Shown: positions 26,646 to 39,645 of the stretch, one piece after another
Layout: each line of letters begins with the position of its first letter
Numbering within the stretch: position 1 is the first letter of the stretch
NCBI RefSeq assembly: GCF_032854445.1
Contig: NC_088300.1
Coordinates: 32,531,608-32,595,607, forward strand
Direction of reading: 5' to 3'
Origin: Liolophura sinensis
Taxonomy: Eukaryota > Mollusca > Polyplacophora > Chitonida > Chitonidae
DNA length: 64,000 nucleotides
The notes under the pieces: model-generated
What the model was told of the DNA's origin: nothing
The model's input: the letters and a program-made list of their open reading frames with translations, nothing else
The model's database searches: none
Made by a program: the position numbers and the translations under genes

Positions 26646-28339
26646 TCCTTGCATCCATGAAATCAGATTATGGTTAAGAACAAATCTGGCTGTTCTAAAC
26701 TGCAACATATAGCACCTCTAAAATGCAATATTTGTCTCCTCTATCATTCCAATTATCGGCTCCTTTAAAAACTACAACATTTGGCTCCTCCATAGTGCAA
26801 TGATAGGTTCCTTCAAAAAGGCAATGTTTACAACATTCTGATTCAAATACAATACTAATTAGGTAATGTACCACTCTGATAATCCAACAACATTTCACTG
26901 GATTCTGAAGTAGCAGATTAATAATGTATTTGCTGCCATTGAAAAATTCAATGGAGAATGCAATGTAGTATGGTCATCTGTCTGACATTTGCAAATATCT
27001 GTATATGCAACTAACATGCCTATGATTCTATTCATAGGCAATGATTCAGTTCTCAGTGATCACAGCTTCAGAGATCAAACAACTTTAAAAAAGCATAACG
27101 AAAAACCCTTAAATGAAGACATCAGGTTAAAAACAAACACCCAGAGCACTTTATTATCAATTTATCAACACAAGCAAGCCTGCATAGATTTTATCAGTTC
27201 TTTTAAAAACTATATAGATAAATAAAATCAGCCTCTAATATTGAATTCCAACAAGCAATTACATCATACTGATAAATAACTTAGCGGGCCAATATGTGAC
27301 AAAAACTGTAACTTCAGGCAAGTAATCCTGATGGGAAAATTTATATCATCTACACGTTTCTTTACTTCCTTCCTTTAATCTCTCCGCAGTGCCTGAAGCT
27401 TAAATTCACTGATTACAGCAAAGCTGTTATCTTCATGTTTGATAAAACAAGAAACAAAAAGAATGCTGTGTATTACCATACAGGATAATCCAACAGACTC
27501 TCCTGGCTGATTTAAGTTAGGAAAGATATAACAAAAAATTCATCTAAAATAAAATTAATGTCTTAAAACCAATACAGATCTAGATGTGTTTGTCAACATT
27601 TCATGCATGTTAGGGAATTTTAATTGCAAGTGCACATTGCATGTTCTCAGTGTTTTACTGGAGTTTGACTTCAATTAGTTAACTGATTTAACTTAAATTT
27701 AAAGTACTCTGCTTTATAATGAACCATTTCATTTCTAACGTCTCTGCAGTACAGCTTTTACTTGAAACTTCTTAAGCAGTGTGTCATTGTAAATATCTAT
27801 TACAGACGAATGGCTACTCGCAACCAGTATGCATTAAACAAAAATTCATCAAAATGATAAAAATCAGGCTTAAATAAACAAAGCACTGAATACACAATCA
27901 TTTCAAAACAACATTCTCTTATCAGTGCACCACCTAAAAAAACTGTTTACATCATAGCAGCCATGCACTGACTATGCACATCAAGTCAAGGTCTGTATAG
28001 GCTATGCAATGACAAATGACAATCACTACAGGTATGTTAATTAGTGGCCAACATACAAAACAGTTTGTCACCAGTTCCCTTTTTTTTTTAACAAAGGAGA
28101 TTAACGCGAGACAAATGTTTAAAAGAAAAGAATACGGTGACACTGAATTTGCATTTGGCACAAAAACAATGGAAGTGTAAAAATTCCCAGGATTTCCATG
28201 TCATTTCAAAACCCTAATTACTTTGACACACTGTATATAAAATGTAGACAATTGGATGATCTGATCTACGCTGTTACTAAGAATTCCAAATTCGTAGGAC
28301 ACATCACATGATTTTTGCTTATTCTCAACATTTATGTAT
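26646..28339. other. Inferred spectrin intron 1, no gene recognised
   Basis: AT-rich. The 78-codon plus-strand frame at 26989-27225 has low complexity and no motif. Confidence 0.4.
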
Positions 28340-28491
28340 TTTTTTTATTTTTATTTATTTGACTGGTGTTTTACGCCGTACTCAAGAATATTTCACATAC
28401 GACCAGCATTATGGTAGGAGAAAATCGGGCACAGCCAGGCGAAATCCACAACCGTTCGCAGGTTTGCCGCCAGACCTTCCCCACGTACGGT
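28340..28491 (-). repeat. SINE-A, head-less copy
   Basis: An A/T tail, ggtgttttacgccgtactca, then the body as far as agaccttccccacgtacgg, where identity stops. It shares its truncation point with the copies at 22200 and 59520. Confidence 0.82.
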
Positions 28492-28604
28492 TTATCATCA
28501 ACATCAACGTTCAAGTTAACATACTCACTGCATACATTTGGATGTAAACCTGAAGTTTAATTTACTTTACTGATTTGCAATTAAAGCTGTACTTAATTAT
28601 ATTT

Positions 28605-28812
28605 TACTTGTAAGACGACAGCTAGAATTATGGTGGGAGGAAACTGGGCAGAGCCCTGGGGGAAACCCAGGCCCATCTGCATGTTGTTGGCAGATCTTCA
28701 CACATAGGACCAGAGAGGAAACCAGCAGGGGCAGGACATGAACTCACAGGAACCACAATGGCGGGAGGTTCCTAGGACAATGCGGCATGCTAACCACCCT
28801 GGCCATGGAAAA
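28605..28812 (-). repeat. Diverged SINE-A
   Basis: Body and head-side blocks (gaattatggtgggaggaaac, gggcagagccctgggg, ggttcctaggacaatgcgg) are present in order. The 3' tail is missing or unrecognisable. Confidence 0.72.
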
Positions 28813-31490
28813 CACTAAATAAAAACTAGACAATTAGATGCTTTGATATTATAAACTCTTTTTAATAAGAATATGAAATTTGTAGTAGATATTTTATAAT
28901 GAAGTGTATTCAGACTTTTTCCAATGTGGCATTAAACCATAATTATTCATTTATTCATTCAAAGTTTTTCCGATGTGGCATTAAACCATAACCATTCATT
29001 CATTCATTCAAACTTTTTCAAGTTAATGTACACAGTGCATGCATCTGTGCATAAACATCAAACCTTGTGACCTTTGGAATCGATACATTGGATTTACACC
29101 CTGAAGAAGCCACTCTGCATGATTCGTGTGATAACAAGCAGATATCTGCACTATGAACCATTTAAAAAAAAAATCCCACTAGTATCTGTTTCAAAAATGA
29201 AACTGAATGAACTGAATTCAGTAGAGTTTGTGTACTTTCAATGTATTAACTTTGGTAGGTTTTGTATATTATCCACCTTCCGATGTAACTTGGTAAACTT
29301 CACAACCTACATCAAACAATACGTGGGTTTGAATTATATTTGTCTGGTTCTAATTCTGACTTTGACTGAGGTTTATACACCACCCCCTGCAGGCTACAAA
29401 TCTACCTGTTGAAGTATAATCTTATGTCGGCAACGGCAAAACTTGTCATAAAAGAATTAATAGAGTGGTTTTAAGCCCATGGCAGAACCGGCATGACAGC
29501 GCCCTCAGGAAGTGCTACTATTAAGGGCATGTATAGGAGGGTCACAGACTGTTTCTCCACATTTTTGAATGGATCTAGCCCTTATGTCTCGGCTAAGGTA
29601 AACTCAGGATATAAATCACTGGTTTCAATGGCTGCCGTGATAGCTGTGGTGTACAGCCAGCAGAACAAGAGCCCAGGAAATTACCCTGTTGCATACTGCA
29701 TAGTCACTCAAGCGGAACACCCATGTATGTCGGGAAGAGATAAGAACATATATACATTGCACTCGACATGGACCAGAAGATTTTAAAATAGTTCTGACAG
29801 TTTTGTTATTTTTTGGAAAAAAAAATTCTGCAATGAAGATGTGTGTAAAATAGTTACTGGACCCAGTCAGAGCACAGATCTATATTAGTTGAAGAGCAAA
29901 ACGTTGCTCAATTGCTGCCTTCTAATTTCCAATCCTTTCAAGGTCAACCAGGGAACCTTCCTAAAATGGCTAAGAAATTGCTGCATACCTGTAATTAGAG
30001 AAGAGTTGTCAAGGCAACAACTCGAGGTTCGAGAAGGTGATTTCAAACTTCGGAAGCCGTTTTAAAAGTACGCTTAAGCTTTAAACATGTATATCATGAA
30101 TGACAAATAAGTTGTGCATTTACAACGTCATTTCACAATTAAACTCGGTTGTTTTCGCTGAGGACAAATGTTAACAACTGTATTTTTGGATGAATGCTCG
30201 TTGGCGACTTCCTGTCTACAGTCCTGTGTAACAAGTATCATATAACACACCTGCACAAAAGAGTTACCTGACAAGATATCCAGGCTTGTCATACTGTTAG
30301 TTGTCTACCTGAAGAGTAATGTACAGCAGGCCTCAGGACACTCCAGTGTAAATCTGTGTCAGCTACCTTATATATCATAATCTACAAGATAGGGCAAAAA
30401 AAATAAAAAAATAAAAACGAAGCGAGAAACTTACGTGTTCACAATTAGTTCACGGCCATTATTTAAGTCCTTAAAAATTTCTCAAGCAGTGCAAATTTCA
30501 TAAATTTATGTCCACTTAACTATAAGTGTAGAACTTTCAATCATGTGGAGTCCACCTGCAAACACCAGCAACATCAGATATCAACCCGTTTATGGTGATC
30601 TTCTCTGGGATATTCTGGAATGCTGGGTATAATATCATGGCAGAGTATCTAGCACATAACAAACCATGCACAAGCCACAAGCTTAGTCTATGCTAATACA
30701 CCTGGGTAAGCTACTACAAACCATATTTCATGATAAAGTAAATTTTTACTTTTTCCAAGATCACTTTGTGATCCGGGAGCTAGATCTCACAGTGAGGAAG
30801 TACTTGTGGTACTGTGATTAAAAACTTAAGCTTACCTAGCCAGGGAAAAGATTCCATATTTTCTATTACAATTTTTCTACAGTGTAGCATCAGGAATTCA
30901 ATGGCATCAGGAAGTATTAAAAAAATGTACAGGCCCTAGTGATTACATGTTACCTGAATTGGTACACAGTTATATGCCATACTAGTTCTAGCCACAGGCC
31001 CTCACATCGATTCTATAATCCACTTCATATTATGGGATAGAACTGACGGATAATAATGGCGCAGTGTCCAGATAAATGTCCACTAATCAACGTGCTATGT
31101 CTTGATGGATTCTGTTCACACTGTGCATAGTTCTGACATACTATTGGAGATGCGCAGGACACCGCAAAGTTTAAATGAATGTTAACCTAGCTGAGATATG
31201 ATTTACATGTATTTAATTTCTAGAATTGGTAAAACTTTATTTGCAACCTTGTCCTCCTTAACGCATACAGTACAGGTATATTAGTATGACCTGGTCTGTT
31301 GGATTGACTCGAGGGCCTGAGTCTCAGACGTATGATTGTCCAGGTTGTCAGAATTTAATATCTGAGAGGACTCTACTCAGACGAGACAAGAGGAAACCAC
31401 AGGGTACACTTGGTCAGGCAGGCTAGCATGACATATCCATTCCATTCCTTATAGTCCAGTTGGGTATGCAACTCATTCCGTGACAAGGAA
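28813..31490. other. Inferred spectrin intron 1; small SINE-tail duplication
   Basis: At 28915-29015 a segment with ttttccgatgtggcattaaa and a cattcattcatt run occurs twice in tandem. It resembles the 3' tail of another tRNA-derived SINE. The open frames at 29074-29412 and 29493-29786 show no family motif. Confidence 0.45.
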
Positions 31491-31786
31491 GCTAGAGAAC
31501 ATGTGATCTCCTGAGTAACAAATGATGTGGGTGAAGAAAATGGTCCTCCCAACGTTATTGCATGGGAAAATGCCTATTTCTGAATCGCTGTCCTCGATCT
31601 TGTATCTGTTGGATTTGTATAATCTTCAGCTTTCCAGATAGGAGTACTTCTGCAGAGCTTTCTTGATGTTATTTTGTACAACTACGTCTTACTGGTCGCC
31701 AGGGAGGTGGCAAAAAGTTACCTTTTCCCTAATGCGCTTACACTTGGCGGCCATTTGGTTTTCGACACGAAAGGGTGGTGACATGA
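31491..31786. repeat. Dispersed repeat D, copy 1
   Basis: Shares gtgggtgaagaaaatggtcc, then tcctcccaac, atgttattttgtacaactac and acacgaaa..ggtgg with 59781-60002, in the same orientation and order. It carries about 50-60 bases near 31570-31625 that the other copy lacks. The element type is unknown. Confidence 0.75.
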
Positions 31787-31957
31787 CCCCCAATTTCCGA
31801 CCAGTCTTACAGAATACACACGGTCTACTGACAATGTAAGTGGATGTACTGTTAGGCCTACTCCACAAACATTGGTCATAACTCCTCACTTTGGTTCCCT
31901 TAACCCATATAAACCCATCACCACAATACCAGTGAAGGATTCTGATGTTCAACAACA

Positions 31958-32160
31958 ATTTATTGATTTATTTGATTGGTGTAATCATGCCGCACTCGAT
32001 AACATTTCACTGCTACGGCAGCTGCAAGCATTGTGCCGGAGGAAACAAACGACCATCCGCAGGTTTCTGCAAGAGCTTCCCACATACAACTGAAAAGACT
32101 TGAACTCACAGCAATCACACTGGGTATTTTGCTGCGCTAGCACACTAAGCACCAGGCCAA
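31958..32160 (-). repeat. Diverged SINE-A
   Basis: The reverse tail (tttatttgattggtgtaatc) is followed by aaacgaccatccgcaggttt and acttgaactcacagcaatc. It is strongly diverged, with a missing tract between body and head. Confidence 0.7.
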
Positions 32161-32570
32161 GGATCGAGACCCCATGTCAAACAATAAATAAACAAAATGA
32201 TGTGTATGAAAATAAGTACAAATACATCAAAACAAAAAACTTTATTATTATGTATTTTATTTAAATGTCCTCAAAATAAAAAAAATTAAATTACAAATGC
32301 ATCTATCTTGTAATGGAAATAAATACGCCTCAAATTGTATCTGTGTATCATAGGGTGTAGTGTCAAGTGGACACTCCTTCGTTTTTAAGTGTGTAGGCGT
32401 AGTACTAGTGGTCATGCAAAGTCCAATCAAAAAAAGATATGGCAATGAATGCTATCTGCGGTTTCCGTGCACTTTAACCATACATCTAATATTAAATTAT
32501 GATAGGGGATGTGTCAATGAACAAAAACTACACAAAAGGTAAGCAATAAAACTTTTGGTGACAGTCTCAC
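32161..32570. other. Non-coding DNA beside the candidate first exon
   Basis: AT-rich. It would be the first bases of the long spectrin intron if the donor at 32571 is used. Confidence 0.35.
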
Positions 32571-32850
32571 CTTACGGCTTTCCGTACAGTCCCGCCCTGC
32601 AGTGCCGTAGATGGTAACAGTACACAGTACGGCTACTTCAGCCACCGCTACCGTCGTCGGTCGATGCCTTCCACCAGCTTGTCACTTGTCCCGCTTCGAA
32701 GTTTGATAACAAGCAGTGTCCCGTGAACTCGTTTTCAACAGATACATAAGCTATTTCCCCTTTAGTTAACGCCTAACTTGTATTTCCATTTTCGAGCCAA
32801 TTTTTCAAATCACTAGGCGTGGTGTCATGGCTGACGGGGGACACATACCT
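32571..32850 (-). other. Candidate non-coding first exon and promoter area of the spectrin gene
   Basis: This patch is richer in GC and CpG than its surroundings. On the minus strand it ends in a strong donor, AAG|gtgaga, with the last exon base at 32571. A TATA-like stretch lies on the minus strand near 32877-32885. The spectrin coding exon needs an upstream 5' UTR exon because an acceptor lies 33 nt before its ATG, and this is the best candidate I see on that strand. The 5' boundary is a guess. The link to spectrin is inferred from strand and position only; it could be the start of another transcript. Confidence 0.33.
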
Positions 32851-33138
32851 GGCAGGTGCTTGTTGTGGCGCCCCCTATTATAAACCCCGCCAAATATGTC
32901 ACAGCCGACTGATTCAGGGGACACTACTACGGACATAATGGTCACCTCCTCTGCCTCACTTGACCGGCTTGTGTTTCAAGTTTGTGATTCATTTCTTCTG
33001 GTTAAATATAGCTTAACAACATGTGATATTTTGAGATGCATTTGGAATTTGACAAAAAACACATAAACTTATTGTACATTCACATTATGATTAACACTTT
33101 AACTACAATGTACTGATTTATATGAAAGATGTCTGATA

Positions 33139-33490
33139 TTTATTTATTTATTTGATTGCACTTTAGCACCATACTGGTACTCAAGAAGTTTTCACTTATG
33201 CCATGGCTGTCATTTTCATGGGTGGAGGAAACTGGAGCACCTGGCATAAACTACCAACATCTGGCAAGTTAGTGACAAACTTTCCCATGTGAGATGTACA
33301 TGCATGCAGGCCATATTGGTGGAACACAAATGGTGTTCCACAAATATTAGGCTGCACAAAGTGCCACATTAGCATAGCATAGTCTAACACCTACTGTTAG
33401 CAAGGCAGCACAAACAGTGAGAGCTGAGGAGCCCCCAAACTCCCTGTCCACGGCCGGGTTTGAACTCCTGCCTTGTGTGTCCCAGTGGTT
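33139..33490 (-). repeat. Repeat family C (SINE-like), copy 1
   Basis: Starts with tttatttatttgattgca, then ggtggaggaaactggagcac, gtgacaaactttcccatgtg, ggtggaacacaaatgg and a region ending ggtttgaactcctgcc, which looks like a reversed B-box area. The same order recurs at 36045-36320 and, inverted, at 41075-41330. Confidence 0.6.
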
Positions 33491-34420
33491 GCAAAGATGT
33501 AATTTTTGGTTCAGTATGCAGTTGTCCTCATTCAAACGTAATATCTTGATACGTTATGAAAATTCTAAATCTGGATTTCAATCACGCAGAGAACACTGGC
33601 TGACGTTAAATGAGAGAAAAATCATGAAAGTGATGATGAATATGAGAATGGTTTTATATTTTCTTTGGGACCTATGTCAAAACGTCCCACACTGACAGTG
33701 GGTACAGAACCCGAAATATCTTTGAACTTGTTTGGTAAGGGCACTAGTGCAATGACTGATGGAAGGGTCATACAAGGATTCAAACTCCTTTCACGACTAC
33801 ACAATATACCAGGCAATGTTTATTTCCATTCACAAAGAATGATATTTCAGCAAAAGAAAAGCCAAATATATTGATGGAATATTGCAGTATTTGGAGGACA
33901 CATGAAGATATGTTCAAAACCAGGCCTAAGGGCGACTGCTGAAAGCTTTCTGCGAGTATGTAGGAGAATATACATTTGATAGGATTGTTGTTCACCATCA
34001 TACTCATGAACTTTCAACTTCTACGATGACAATGGAGAAGTGCCCAAGCTTATTGTCACCAGTGTTCCTCGTGCCCTGGGAGTAGGGTAGCCCACAAATT
34101 TCCTGTCCTAGGCCTGAATTGTATCAGCACCTCATGATTTACAGTGACTGAAAGACAAGAAACCTAACCACCCAACCACAGCCTGCTACCCATATGATTC
34201 TTTGTGTTAATATGTGTTTTTTTAGACCAATGTTTACATGCTTCAATATAGTACCCCAAAAGCATAACTTTTTATTTTTGTGATGTTGCACAAAAACGAT
34301 ACAGCAATTCAGAACAAGAAAAATCGTGAACTTTGAGGCAATCAAAGCCCCACAAATCAGGTGTTTGTTATTTCTATAAATAGATATTCTATAAATCTTG
34401 TGTCTGTTTACGTCACTTGC
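33491..34420. other. Non-coding DNA between repeat C and the 50-bp array
   Basis: No gene recognised. Overlapping short open frames on both strands (33417-33874) run out of the repeat and carry no motif. Confidence 0.4.
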
Positions 34421-35178
34421 ACTCTGTGTTGCCTTTTCACCTTAAGTGCTTGTTGTACAAGTGACATGACATTGTGTTTTGCCTTTTCACCTTAAGTGCT
34501 TGGTGTACTAGTGACATGACATTGTGTTTTGCCTTTTCACCTTAAGTGCTTGGTGTACTAGTGACATGACATTGAGTTTTGCCTTTTCACCTTGAGTGCT
34601 TGGTGTACTAGTGACATGACATTGTCTTTTGCCTTTTCACCTTGAGTGCTTGGTGTACTAGTGACATGACATTGTCTTTTGCCTTTTCACCTTGAGTGCT
34701 TGGTGTACTAGTGACATGGCATTGGGTTTTGTCTTTTCACCTTGAGTGCTTGGTGTACTAGTGACATGACATTGTGTTTTGCCTTTTCACCGTAAGTGCT
34801 TGGTGTACTAGTGACATGACATTGTGTTTTGCCTTTTCACCTTGAGTGCTTGGTGTACTAGTGACATGACATTGTGTTTTGCCTTTTCACCTTGAGTGCT
34901 TGGTGTACTAGTGACATGACATTGAGTTTTGCCTTTTCACCTTGAGTGCTTGGTGTACTAGTGACATGACATTGTGTTTTGCCTTTTCACCTTAAGTGCT
35001 TGGTGTACTAGTGACATGACATTGTGCTTTGCCTTTTCACCTTAGGTGCTTTGTGTCATAGTGACATGACATTGTGCTTTGTCTTTTCACCTTAAGTGCT
35101 TGGTGTACTAGTGACACGACATTGAGTTTTGCCTTTTCACCTTAAGTGCTTGGTGTACTAGTGACATGACATTGTGTT
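34421..35178. repeat. 50-bp minisatellite, about 15 units
   Basis: The unit contains gccttttcaccttaagtgct followed by tggtgtactagtgacatgac and attgtgtttt; cttaagtgct recurs at 34441 and 34491, which fixes the period at 50. Copies differ mainly at ttaag/ttgag and at attgtg/attgag. It lies about 370 bp beyond the TRMT5 polyadenylation signal. Confidence 0.95.
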
Positions 35179-35544
35179 TCCCCGGTTGCTCAAACGTGGC
35201 GCCTCCCATGACCTCATAAGAACTCCTTATTAGAAGCTGAGTTACCAAGCACATTAGAAAGTATCTCTGTGATCATTTATGTCCATTTCCACCCCTCTTC
35301 TTAAATAGCTCTGGTTACACTATTTGTTGTCTTTTCTTTTCTGACCAAATCACTTTGGCTTTATGTCCAAGTCTTATTTCAGTTTAACTACAATTACTTC
35401 AGAAGACTTGCTCCAAAATTTGAACGATGTAACATTTAAAACACCTATAGTTGGCTGTAGCCTGCGCATTATAAACATGTGATGATACTAAGGCTGAAGA
35501 AAGTAGCAAAATATATCAGAATAAATTTCAGAAATAACCAGTAT
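35179..35544. other. Intergenic DNA downstream of TRMT5
   Basis: AT-rich, no feature recognised between the minisatellite and the TRMT5 3' end. Confidence 0.4.
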
Positions 35545-35556
35545 ATTTATTTATTT
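35545..35556 (-). terminator. Polyadenylation signal of TRMT5
   Basis: Two overlapping AATAAA hexamers on the minus strand, about 165 nt after the TRMT5 stop codon. They predict a short 3' UTR. Confidence 0.65.
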
Positions 35557-35719
35557 AAATACAGAGGTACAACCACTAAGACATTGTAAAATCAAGCACA
35601 AAATCAGCTCCTAATTCCATGTCCATTTCCTTGAAAAGCTAATTAAAAATTTCATGCTGTATTCATCTTAAAACAATCCAGGATTGTCCAGAGGTTTCTG
35701 TCGCCAAACATGGATAACA

Positions 35720-38700
35720 TCACCTCGTCTTCTGCTTCTTAGTCATGGGACCTGAATCTGAAAACAAACAGTAACACATCAGTTTAGTTGTTAATCAAGG
35801 AATCATTAACTGTGAATCGCAACAAGTCTGTGGCATTTAAACACTGTTTCTTCAACTAGGCTGTGGTTCTTTCTTTAAAGATAGCCAAATTTCCATGCAC
35901 ATGTAAAAATAAAACAATTTTTTGAGGTATAAAGGTTTGAACAGTTTCAGATCGAATCATCTTAATACTTTAACATTTATTTATTTTAACTCATTATACA
36001 ATATAGAAAATTCCACTTCTACAATGACTGTACAATTTCTTTATTTTATTGTTGTTTTTTACCTATATGATGGCAGTCAGGTTTATGGTTGAAGGAAACC
36101 GAATGTACTGACCCTTGACAATTTACTGTTAACTTTCCCACGTGTGACATTAACATAAAGTAATTTATATTGGTGGAAAACAAGGGTTCTTTGACGAACC
36201 TTAGAGAATGTCATCAACTGCTTATATTCAGAAAGACCCCACGAATGGTGAGAAGGGGAGAATGCAAACACGAAGACCAGAGTTGAACCTGCACCTTGTG
36301 TGTTCCAGCCATTGAAATAATAATGCGTAAGCAATGCAGGAAATCACTACACATCTTCTTAGAACCTGAGGAACTCAACATGTCCATACTCCTTCGAGAT
36401 CAGAGGATCGTAAAACAATACATGTTACATGTCAAATACAACACACCTGAGTTCTGATCAGTCTGGATCTGTTCACTTCTAAACACGACTGTCCTTGGAA
36501 GTAGGAATGATATACGATACATGTCTTTATTCGGGGCTACGTTTCTGACAAAGAACAAATCCAGGTTCAAGTCTGGGTCGTCTCCGATCACGCTCTTGAC
36601 ACGGCCACCAATGTCGCTCTGAGCATCCTCAGACTTGGTAAAACAGTAGCAGAACACCTGAGGCATTGTCACAAACGTGCTTGCCCTACACTCTCCTGAC
36701 AGTTCACAGCCAATGTTCAGAAAAGCATCGAGAAATTCCACAGCTATGGCAGGCAGATTCATCACCACGCGGAAATCTGTGGCTTTCTCCTCCTTCACAG
36801 AGTCTTTCCACCGAGAAATCAGGTCTGTTTTCACAACATTTTGGATGAAGTCTCTCCCATCCATATTATATGTAGTGACGTGCCCTTTCCCTTTGTTCTG
36901 CTTAATGTTAATATTGAGCCATTTAAAAGATTCTGGGTTAAGATCATTGGCTAGCACAGTACATCCTTTTCTCATCAGTGGCACTGTGAATGGTCCGACC
37001 CCAGCAAACACATCATAAACCACCGAGTCTTTGGGGCAAAGGGTGACGATCCTGGAATGCTCAGTGGCTGGACAAGTAAAATTAAAAGAAAAATAACCTG
37101 AAGATGGAAGCTGATATATGATCTTTTTCTTATAATCTGTATGCCCTCCCCATTCATTACATGAACTCGTCAGCAATACAATATCCTATTCAGTAATTTT
37201 CGTAAATGCATTGTCTTAGGGGCATATAGGATGACATAAGTTTGTGAGGTCCAAATTATTTAATTACGGTACTGGTATTGGCTGAGATTAAGATCAGCAG
37301 ATTTTAAATTAACACAGAGCAGAACTGGCATTAACTGGATCTACTGTATTTCCTAGAGGCACACAGAAGTCATCCATAAACAAATGCCACCAGCTAATAC
37401 ATGGACATGATAAACTGAAGTGACAATTGTTTGAGTGGCACCAAATGTAAGGAATTCAAGCTTATTTCTAAACAGAAGGACAAATAACTTCAACCTTTTC
37501 AACCACCTCTGCCACCAATTTATTGAAATATTCCTAGGGCACTAGTGAGAAATACTTTGCACAGCTTTATGAGGTGTATGTTTTAGTGACACAAATTAAT
37601 CATTTTAGTCTTACTTTCATAAGAACTGTATAAATTCCACTGATTAAAAGTGCTTTACAGGTCAAAAAGGTTGAAGACTTACTGCACAAAAAAAGACATG
37701 GTATAAGTGCTTGTGCACATGGTCTCATACAATGTTACAGTGAATAGGAGACATTGACAGAGTGCAATTACCAACATAACTTACACAAGCGTGAGTTCCA
37801 GTAAACTTTAGAGAAATCCATTTCAAAGTTGCAACCATTCTCTTTGGCAACGGTCACATAATTTTCCTCTCCAGCCAAAAGTTCCATCTGAAAATTCCTG
37901 AAAGTGTTGTCTATGGTGTTTAATTTGTTGACAACTGTACTGACTGTTTTGATTTTGTCTAGAATGACTTCACCTGAAAAACAACACAGAATTTTACTGA
38001 TATGAATTGACTTTCATGTAAATTAGTTTTCCAGTTCAGCTGCCCTCATGTTTAAATTTTCATAAATACACCATATTACCAGACATCTGTCAACTAGAAA
38101 TATGCAGTTCTCAATTATATCAAGACATGCATTTATTTTCCATCTTAGAAAAGCATTAATTTCTACAGAAATAAAATATGCATCAAAATTAGCACTGTAA
38201 ATGTGGCAAATGAAATACAGCACTTTTAATGGTACACTTAACAGTGAGCAAAAGGATACCATCATGTATCAATCATTTGTGTGTACTCTTTATGACAAAA
38301 GTGGAGGCCCTGTCAAATGTAGCTATAGTGCCGCAGCTCTATCTTATATACTGATGGATAGAGAGCTAAAACGATAGCTCACGAAATCGGGCCGATAACT
38401 TAGATGTTTCGACACTCATCCTTGGATAAAGATAACAAGAAGGAAGGGCCAACTGTTCAATAAAAATGTCTGTTTTCAATAAATCCACGTCATCAAAGTT
38501 CACGTATTTATGTTAGAAGCAGGGGGACCCTTTCTGCATCTGGAACCCGACAAATTGGGATTGGACTGGATCTGTCTAAAGTCTACAGCTTTCAACTATG
38601 TCTTATATGAGAGAATCATCAAGTCTTCTGGACCTCAATACCAATTAGCTGGCCTCACTGAGAGTTATACACTTCTACATTCAGAACTTCAAATATCAGT

Positions 38701-39645
38701 GCAAGTGAACGCCAAAATTCTAAGATGTCATGGCATAATGTAACCAAACTCACTACTTAAATGTTGTCCCATATTTGCACAATTAACACATTAACTGGTG
38801 TTTCAGAAGTTCATGCCTGTAGTGTTTTACTGTACTAGCAAGGATGGCGATTTAAGCAAACTGATTTTACCAATGAAGTATTTGTAATCCAACAGTTCAT
38901 TCTTTAAGTTGAGATGAGCAATATGACCAATGGTACTAAATCCTGAAACGTTGTCATAGTCCGTTGGTAAAACAGCTTTGAGGATCTCAGAGGTATTCCA
39001 GTTGTCATAACCTAGGTCAATTTCATAGTGTTTAATGGAAGACAAATCAATGCCCATGTCTTGCAGCTGTGTTTTTTCCTCCTCTTTGAAGTCACTGATA
39101 CTAGAATACTTTTCTGGGTCCAACAGTGCTAGTTTAACATCTTTTTTAGCAATGTCGTCTTCAGCAACTTCCGCGATTGGTCGAATCTGGGGAATTCTTA
39201 GCAAAGTGTTTTTCATTTTCTTACTGAAGACGTTCATACTTTTAACTGGAACACGGATGCCCAGAATTTTCGCCGTCTTCTTGAAACGACTTTTGTCCAG
39301 CGTTGTCATTCCTCTAACAGATTCGGGAGGATCTATTTCCTTTCGACACACTCGATTCATCTTCTTAAAAGTTTTCTCATGAATGATTGGTCTCAGAAGA
39401 GCTACAAAATATCTGCACTTTCGATGATACCAGCTCCAAAACAACTGTGTTTCAACAAAATTATTTTTCTTTGGGTGTTCCAAACAGGAGACCCGATATG
39501 TTATCTTGGTAGTTGGTTCACACGTGGGATCAGGCAGCAGAGGTTTCAGCTTTTCCGGTTTTCCATTGATTGGCAGCCCAAGAAATCGAACGGGCTTGCC
39601 TAATTTAAATGTGGATAAAGCAGCAAACTGACGACTCGCAAACAT
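35720..39645 (-). CDS. TRMT5: tRNA (guanine-37-N1)-methyltransferase, complete, four coding exons
   Basis: Coding exons, in order of transcription: 39645-38871, 37973-37785, 37067-36447, 35757-35720. All introns are GT-AG and all three are phase 1. The total is 1623 nt, 540 residues plus stop; vertebrate TRMT5 is about 510. The enzyme uses S-adenosylmethionine to make m1G37 next to the anticodon, which prevents +1 frameshifting. Visible motifs are EHSRIV (about 324-329), the SAM-binding DVFAGVGPF (about 340-348), NDLNP (about 362-366) and the NLPA substrate/active-site motif (about 425-428). The N-terminus MFASRQFAALSTFKLGK is basic with hydroxylated residues and few acids, as expected of a mitochondrial presequence, which fits the dual location known for the family. 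The last exon adds 12 residues ending in a basic KKQKTR. The start has a weak context and is preceded by two mini-uORFs. Read through intron 3, exon 3 would gain only a short junk tail. Confidence 0.95.
36045..36325 (-). repeat. Repeat family C, copy 2, in TRMT5 intron 3
   Basis: Contains ggcagtcaggtttatgg, gaaggaaaccgaatg, actttcccacgtgtgacatt, tattggtggaaaacaagg and gttgaacctgcaccttgtgt in the same order as the copy at 33139. Confidence 0.6.
37491..37673. mobile_element. Putative MITE, copy 2, in TRMT5 intron 2
   Basis: Terminal inverted repeats caaccttttcaacc (left) and ggtcaaaaaggttg (right) enclose an interior that matches the copy at 18283 (cacctctgccac, taaattccactga, aaagtgcttta). 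Length 183 bp. Confidence 0.6.

Noticed and set aside
31689-31958. An 89-codon minus-strand frame
   Set aside because: It is mostly inside dispersed repeat D, has no motif, and the frame is not kept in the other copy at 59781-60002.
33417-33874. Overlapping plus-strand frames of 92 and 69 codons
   Set aside because: They start inside repeat family C and show no domain or splice support.
36400-36446. TRMT5 ending in VLYLTCNMYCFTIL
   Set aside because: This is read-through past a donor at 36446; a proper phase-1 terminal exon with a basic tail exists at 35757-35720.
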